A DNA stretch of 26,029 nt from Phaeoceros laevis (lineage: Eukaryota > Anthocerotophyta > Anthocerotopsida > Notothyladales): contig JBNGIQ010008477.1 in NCBI GenBank assembly GCA_049999765.1, positions 1-26,029 of the forward strand, in the 5' to 3' direction. The notes under the pieces are model-generated. The model was given only the letters and a program-made list of their open reading frames with translations. It made no database searches and was not told the DNA's origin. Numbering within the stretch: the stretch's first letter is position 1; every line of letters begins with the position of its first letter. The translations under genes and the position numbers were made by a program. Shown here one piece after another: positions 20,350 through 26,029 of the stretch.

Positions 20350-21685
20350 AGAAGACAGTCGTCACTGGGCTGGGGTGTTGACCACTTGTTGTAACTCGGG
20401 ATCCCTTCAGTGTACACTCAATCAAAGTCCAGAGGTGTTCCTAATCCCTGCCGTTGGCCAGGGCCTGGTTTAGGCTGTGCTTGTCCCAATCAACACCCTC
20501 AAGGTCTTCTAGATCCGGAGGGAAAGCAAGAACCGCAGTGATGGATGAGGTAATCGGCATTGGCTCCCCGGCAAAGCAATGCAGGCACATGATTGGGATG
20601 ATGACAATGACAACAATTGCCGTGACCGACGCAGGTAGTCCACCAGATCAGGCTTGGATTGACTGAAAGCTGTTAGCTGTGGCCCGCCGGGCTGCCCGAC
20701 TTATTTCCAATTTCCCACTGTTTTTCCAATTTCAGCAAGTGAATGGAAGCAGCAAGAGTGAACTCGTGAAGGTCGAACTTCGTCTTTAGAAGCTTGTTAA
20801 GTATGAACATGAGTGGATCGGGTCAGCCGGTTGCGGAGGACAGACCCTCTTGGCGTGATCCACAGTCCACATGGTCCACCCATTCACGACACGACAGAGC
20901 AGCGAGGAAGGACCATGAGTGGGTGGGGCTACCTATGCCCGCGTGCCACGTACGGTGCCACGCCAGCTCCTGTCAGCTGGTAGGTGAGTCAGGTCAATCC
21001 ACCGCCTGGTTCAGTCGGTCACTTAGAAAGAGGGAGGATAAAGTTATATGTGTTTTCTGGTAGGTTAATGTGGCGTTTATTGTTTCTAATTGCCGAGCCC
21101 GACAAGTTGGCTGCCGAGCTCACGTCGGGCGGACCGGGCTTGGCGCTGCCCGCGAGCGCGGCGGTGCGTCACCGAATCGTCGCAGGATCACCGCTGGGAC
21201 CCACGGCTGACTCACCGCTCTATCCCCTTATTTGTAGCCCTAATTTCGGGCTTAATCATGAACTGGCGATCCACGCCACTTGCAAACGGACCTGGTCGCC
21301 GCTGCCATGTCACTAGATGGCAGTTAGGTTTCACGCGCACTTACTAAAAATAAAACCCTCCCACCCCGCCTTGGCTTCCTCGCGAGCTGCTGAGCGTAAG
21401 ATTCAAACAGAGCCCACGCCCCGTATTTCTCGCTGCCTCTGGGCTTCTGCCCTTGTTTTCCTTCCTTCTCTACGGGTGCAACATTCGGAACCTGCGGATA
21501 TCCGCACTCTATCCGGTTTGATGCTTTCAGCTCTCGAAGCTGCTCATGGTGCTGCTACATTATATCCGCTAGTCATCGACAACATATGGCGGAGCTGCTA
21601 AAGTAGTGCTTTTGAGGAATGGCTTGTCTAGCTAGTGAGTGAAGTGAATATTCCTATAGTTTGGCGCTAGTGGGAGAAAGCTACC
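20350..21685. other. Intergenic region between GSH2 and the SINE-like gene
   Basis: No gene is recognised in 1.3 kb. Open frames at 20454-20666, 20794-21063 and 20984-21347 lie in competing frames, have skewed composition and no domain signature. About 21095-21185 is a GC-rich patch. The last few hundred bases should hold the promoter and 5' UTR of the downstream gene. Confidence 0.4.
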
Positions 21686-24470
21686 ATGGCAAGGCATATG
21701 AGTGCTCTTGTGAAGCAAGACCTTGCTAAGCTTGGTGAAGATGGGGAATCGAGGCGAATAGCCATGAACTCTCTCAAGTCATTCGTGGAGCAACTTGATT
21801 CCAGCTCCATACCTCGTTTTCTAGCACAGGTTGCAGAGTCTCGGGACCAAGGTGTATCGCGTTGTTATGCTATTTCGCTCTATGATGAGGTGGCGAGGGT
21901 ACATGGAAAATATATTGTGCCGCATGTGCCTAGGATGATGTCGACAATCATCAGGTTCCTCTCCTCTAGTGGAAGTTCTTTGCAGCTGCACCAGCCATGT
22001 GCAAATGTGGTAGTTGCAATGGCGTGCTATGCTATTGAGCCGTCAACGTCAGCTTTGCAAGCTCATGCAATCCTCACAGATATTTGTGAGCCGTTGCTAG
22101 AGGTCTTGGTGGGAACATTGGAGCCTTTGGCTGCCGGAGCTGCAATTTGCCTGCAAGCTCTGGTAGAATCTACAAGGTGGAAGTGCGCATCAACAGACTT
22201 GATCCATGAGACTTGTTTGAGAACCACTGTAGCCCTTGGAGACAAAGCAACAAGGACAGTAGGACATATGCAATTAGCTCGAGCATTGGCTTTGGTGAAT
22301 GGTGATGTGTTAGGTGCCTATGGGCTAGCATTGCTACGTTCGGCATGTCAAACTTTGCGAACATCCACTGGAAATGGAAGATGGCACCATCGTGTCTCCG
22401 CCGCTCGGCTGCTGCAAGCAATTGTGTCCAAAGTGGACAAGAACACCTTCACTAATGAAGTTGCATATACTACACAAATATTGGAAAGCTTTCGTCATGA
22501 TAGGATACCACATGTCCGCTTAGCCATAGCTGAAACTATACAAACATTCAAAAGCCTAGCTTCTTCTGAGAATGTCAGGCGAAGTACCAAACGAGACCAT
22601 GTTGGGATATCATTTTCTGATTCAGATTATTATAAAAAACCCATCTTGAAGGCTAAGTCATGGAGCCATGTTTCAGACGGTGCTAGTGGACTCAAGGATC
22701 AAAGTACTAAATCTCATATTTCACAAGTTTCTCAAGAATCACAAAATATTTCCTTTTCCCCATCCCCTTCTTCATCCACACCGTCTGACTCTACATTCAA
22801 CACAACATCAACTAGACCAACCTTAGTATCAGTTCCAACTAGGCAAAAGAAAAATACTAGGTTTCCTCAAGCGAAGCTAGCCTCTAATCACAACGATTGC
22901 TTTAGTACTGATGATTTCAAGGCTTTGGAGGAGAAAGAAAATTACGCTCACAGCGTCGAAGACAATGGAAAGGGGGACAAACATAGAGAAGAAAAGTTGA
23001 CATCTCAAGCACCGAATGTAAAAGAAAAGGTGAAAGCAAATTATTTGGAAGCACCTTATTCACTTCATAATAGCAAGTATGCACTTTCTACACAAACAAA
23101 TGAAGCTCCTATTGAGCCTATTACTATCTCTGGCTATATTGATGCTGAAAAAGCAAAGTGGGAAGAAAATGCAACTATCCTTGACAAAAGTAATAGTATT
23201 CTAGGTTTATTTGATAGAAAAATCCCACTTTATGAGGAGGAAGACAATGCCTATGAACATGAGGAGAGGGAAATTGGAACCGATGAGGAGCAAGTACACT
23301 TTGCTTTATTAGAAGATTTTGTTGAGCGAAGAAGTTTTGAGAGCATGATACATAAAGAGAGAATAGGAGGAGACAAATTTGTGAAATCATTGATCATAGA
23401 AAGAGATGAGATTTGTAATGTAAGCTTGTTGGAGGATGACATCTATTTTCTAGGTGACCATGCGAAAAAAGCTTGTGATGTGACTTGCGAAGCTAGCAAA
23501 TCCACACTCAATCTTAATGATTGTATTTACAATGCACAGGTAACTTTCAATAGTAATTAACATCTTTATTGAAGAAAAAAATTGTGTCTTTTTGTATAAA
23601 CTTATTGACGTCTTTGTATGACAGAAAGAAAAAGGGCAAGAAGATTTGGACCAAGCAATTTTCTCACAAGTTTCGGAAAATGCTATCTCATCGGAAGAGT
23701 TAGATTCATTAGCTCACAAAGTTGCTAAGGGATTGGAGTTACAAGTATCAACAAATGTGGATAAAAATAAACCTGATGAAGCAAGGCATGATGTAGAAGA
23801 AATAGATCTGCACACGTCTAGTGAAAATGGTTGGAGTGTCCATGACAACCCTATAGCTTCGGATGAAGGTTTTGAACATGAGGATCCTGATAGTAGTGCA
23901 TTAGACCTACACTGCACTAGTCCCGAATCTAAAATAGGGTCTCATTCCAACTCAAATATCTGTCTCTCCCCAACTATAGCCAACAATGAGTTGGAGTATT
24001 CATCTTCCGGTAGTAATTTACATGAGCAAGAGCACTTCATGTGTGAAGAGTTTTTGAGATTGGACAATACTAGATCAAGAGAGGGCATTAAAATTAAAGA
24101 AGAGTCTTTGTGGCCTTCACAATTGGAAATATTGCCAGCCTCATCCTCTGGAAGGCATATGAATTTCAGAAGCCTTGACGAGGTTGGTGGAGCTATCAAA
24201 CATCCCTCAAGAAGCACTCATCCTAGGCATGTAGATAGTTGGCCGAACTTTAGTCGTGCCCCTCTCAAAAAGAGAACAAAGATAAGATGTAAGTTTTCTT
24301 ATTCAGCTTTTTTTTTTCTAGAGAGAAAAAATTGGACAAGGGTTTGGAGTTGTATGGAACTTTTGCTTGGTGGATCCGTTTGTGCAGCTTTAGCTCTCCC
24401 TATAGCCTTGCTTGTATCGACTATTTGCTATCCACTGTATTTGGACTATCATTTTTTGGTGCCAACTTGA
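21686..24470 (+). CDS. SINE1: SINE1-like ARM-repeat KASH protein of the outer nuclear envelope
   Basis: Exon 1 is 21686-23539 (618 codons) and exon 2 is 23625-24470; the 85-nt GT-AG intron leaves the frame in phase 0, giving 899 residues. ATG 21686 has a good context (CTACCATGG). Residues 1 to about 300 are an armadillo-type helical domain matching plant SINE1/SINE2: MSALVKQDLAKLGEDGESRR, MNSLKSFVEQLDSSSIPRFL, ISLYDEVARVHGKYIVPHVP, GAAICLQALVES. Residues 300-860 are low-complexity, rich in Ser, Glu, Lys and Asn. The C-terminus is a KASH tail: a hydrophobic span at about 862-886, then a 13-residue luminal end YPLYLDYHFLVPT. The terminal xVPT is the plant KASH signature that inserts into SUN-domain trimers. 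In Arabidopsis SINE1 binds F-actin through its ARM domain and sits in the LINC complex. This copy is longer than the Arabidopsis protein, mostly through the middle. Composition becomes AT-rich after the ARM domain. Confidence 0.88.
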
Positions 24471-25274
24471 CGCAATATTATCCTTATTATTGTGAAATAT
24501 ATGTACTACTAATAAGGTTTCTCATGAGCATACATAGACTTAATAGTCTTATGTACACATTACACATTGTACTTCAATTACAACAAGAAAATAGATTTTA
24601 TTGATTAAAAATGTATAATATAGGAAAAAAATTCTTATCAGTTTGTTAACTACTCATATCTACNNNNNNNNNNNNNNNNNNNNNNNNNNNNNNNNNNNNN
24701 NNNNNNNNNNNNNNNNNNNNNNNNNNNNNNNNNNNNNNNNNNNNNNNNNNNNNNNNNNNNNNNTACAGATATATATTTCCAAGATCATCATCATTTGTAT
24801 AAGATACAAAAATCGAGTTTTCTTTTTAAATTTCTTTGTCTTATAAAACTAACGACAAGAACTTACTAAATGAATATACATAGTTATAGTTCTCTAGATC
24901 TACAAATCTATGTGAAAAAATAGATCCAACATTTAAAAGTTGGTATGAATCTTTAAATCGGATACCGCACTACATCTAAGAGTGTTGATATTCAAACTTC
25001 GACAAGCTCATGAGTCTAGGCCTGTGAAAGTAATTCAGTAGGAATACACATGGGTGATTGAACAAAACTTAGTTAAGTAATTCAGTAGGAATACACATGG
25101 GTGATTGAACAAAACTTAGTTAGCTTCAGTTTCTTCATTACAAAATCTCCTTCCAAGAACTACATCATGGAAATGAGCTATTAGACACACTCATTTTGGT
25201 TATCTATGCTCATCTAAGAGTCTATGTGTGTGCATACACATATTCATGTGACAAGTTCAAAATTTTCCTATGCC
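24471..25274. other. AT-rich intergenic region with an assembly gap
   Basis: 3' UTR of the SINE-like gene and promoter/leader of the next gene. 100 N bases fill 24664-24763; the flanks share only TAC, so overlap cannot be claimed here. No open frame of note. Confidence 0.45.
25028..25121. repeat. Perfect 47-bp tandem duplication
   Basis: The 47-bp unit at 25028-25074, starting AAGTAATTCAGTAGG, is repeated without mismatch at 25075-25121. It lies about 150 bp before the start of the NEAP-like gene. Confidence 0.95.
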
Positions 25275-26029
25275 ATGTCTGACAAACTTGATATGCCTAA
25301 AATAAATATCACCTCTAGTGTCGAACCTCTGAATTCCCTTAAGGATCTCCATGANNNNNNNNNNNNNNNNNNNNNNNNNNNNNNNNNNNNNNNNNNNNNN
25401 NNNNNNNNNNNNNNNNNNNNNNNNNNNNNNNNNNNNNNNNNNNNNNNNNNNNNNCTCCATGAGAAGAAGGATAATCTGAAGCGCCTCATGTTGCAAGTAG
25501 CCTCAATGGCTAAAGAATTGCAAAAAGTGCAGTCACGGGTTGTTGAGCAAGAGATGCTACTCGCCAATGAAGTTGTGCATCGTCAGATTGTAGAGAAGAA
25601 TTCAAGAATCATGGAGAGACAGCTAGAGGAGTTGAAAAACAAATGTGAGAAGAAAAATGCACAAGCTCATAGCTCTTCTGTTGTTGCAGAGCAATATCTA
25701 AAAGAACTTCTCATCGTAAGGGCAAACCTTGAGGTAGCTGAAGCACACGCATGTTCAACCTCAACATGTGTAGCCCATGCCAAATGCGGACGCTTGGAGG
25801 AAGAGATCCGGCAAAAAGATTTAAACTTGGAAGAGAAGAGACAATGCATCTTCAGAGTTGAAGAAGAAGCCAAAACCCTACGGCATGAGTTGGACAAGCA
25901 AATCGAGCTTCAAAACAAACTTGAAGCAGAAATCGAGGAGCTGGAGGTGGAACTTGAACGATCAGTCGCTCATACAAAATGCAGCAAAGAAACGGAGATT
26001 CGGAAAATTCTGGAAGCACTGTCTACGAG
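25275..26029 (+). CDS. NEAP: NEAP-like (Nuclear Envelope-Associated Protein) coiled-coil protein, 5' part
   Basis: ATG 25275 (context TATGCCATGTCTGAC) opens a frame MSDKLDMPKI... up to the N run at 25355. The right flank (25455 onward) is open to the window end in the frame that continues it if the 8 bases CTCCATGA, present on both sides, are counted once. The product would be about 219 residues so far, almost entirely charged coiled coil. The order of features follows Arabidopsis NEAP1-3 as I remember them: a DLHEKKDNLKR start (NEAPs have D-EKK there), MAKELQKVQSRVVEQE, RIMERQLEELKNKCEKKNAQ, YLKELLIVRANLEVAEAHA, RLEEEIRQKDLNLEEKR, then LEAEIEELEVELE and EIRKILEALS. NEAPs lie at the inner nuclear membrane, bind SUN proteins and end in a membrane span; that end is outside the window. 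Another in-frame ATG at 25224 has poorer context. It could still be another plant coiled-coil family; the end would decide. Confidence 0.6.
   Translation, partial: MSDKLDMPKINITSSVEPLNSLKDLHXXXXXXXXXXXXXXXXXXXXXXXXXXXXXXXXXXLHEKKDNLKRLMLQVASMAKELQKVQSRVVEQEMLLANEVVHRQIVEKNSRIMERQLEELKNKCEKKNAQAHSSSVVAEQYLKELLIVRANLEVAEAHACSTSTCVAHAKCGRLEEEIRQKDLNLEEKRQCIFRVEEEAKTLRHELDKQIELQNKLEAEIEELEVELERSVAHTKCSKETEIRKILEALST
25355..25454. other. Assembly gap (100 N) inside the NEAP-like exon
   Basis: The last 8 bases before it (25347-25354, CTCCATGA) equal the first 8 after it (25455-25462). Counting them once keeps the coding frame open, so the true gap length may be zero. Confidence 0.8.

Noticed and set aside
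20454-21347. Open frames in the GSH2-SINE spacer
   Set aside because: They arise from GC-rich sequence, overlap in different frames and show no domain.
24643-24846. Open frame spanning the 100-N gap
   Set aside because: It exists only because N bases are read through; flanks are AT-rich non-coding sequence.
25257-25897. Minus-strand frames opposite the coiled coil
   Set aside because: Antisense to a strongly biased coiled-coil frame on the plus strand, and also read through the N run.

Overview
This is nuclear DNA of a land plant. It has spliceosomal genes with short GT-AG introns (mostly about 75-200 nt), plant-specific families (a DUF26/ginkbilobin-type secreted protein, a SINE-type KASH protein, a NEAP-like coiled coil), plant-type glutathione synthetase and cationic amino acid transporter genes, and degraded transposons. 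Short introns and a chromate-transporter gene suggest a seed-free plant (lycophyte or bryophyte), but the sequence alone cannot settle this. Nothing looks bacterial, plasmid or viral. There are three runs of N (13601-13610, 24664-24763, 25355-25454). Two of them are flanked by identical sequence, so they look like unmerged contig overlaps rather than missing DNA.

Layout. 1-436 (-): first exon of a chromate (CHR/ChrA) transporter that runs off the left edge. 1557-2822 (+): four-exon NADPH-dependent alkenal/quinone oxidoreductase, divergent from the transporter. 3411-3878 (+): intronless secreted DUF26 protein in an AT-rich island. 3899-5850: repeats, a dead Ty3/gypsy integrase fragment and a possible LTR. 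5857-9423 (+): complete 14-exon cationic amino acid transporter of the vacuolar CAT2/3/4 type. 10510-11805 (+): PTPA, the PP2A phosphatase activator. 12598-13060: a doubtful small spliced gene. 14216-14623: a Tourist/PIF-Harbinger-like MITE. 14696-15960 (+): a broken PIF1-family helicase. 16320-16618: two abutting foldback elements. 17157-20349 (+): 12-exon glutathione synthetase. 21686-24470 (+): ARM-repeat protein with a C-terminal KASH tail (SINE1-like). 25275-26029 (+): 5' part of a coiled-coil gene that resembles the Nuclear Envelope-Associated Proteins (NEAPs), hidden by an assembly gap.

How it fits together. Most genes are unrelated housekeeping neighbours, as is normal in a plant genome. 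Two pairings stand out. The right end carries, in tandem on one strand, a KASH-domain outer nuclear membrane protein and a NEAP-like inner nuclear envelope coiled coil; members of both families associate with SUN-domain proteins in Arabidopsis. The left end carries a chromate transporter divergent from an NADPH-dependent oxidoreductase. The first pairing is the more interesting. Exon borders were placed by eye from GT/AG sites, reading-frame continuity and remembered family sequences; no alignment was run.
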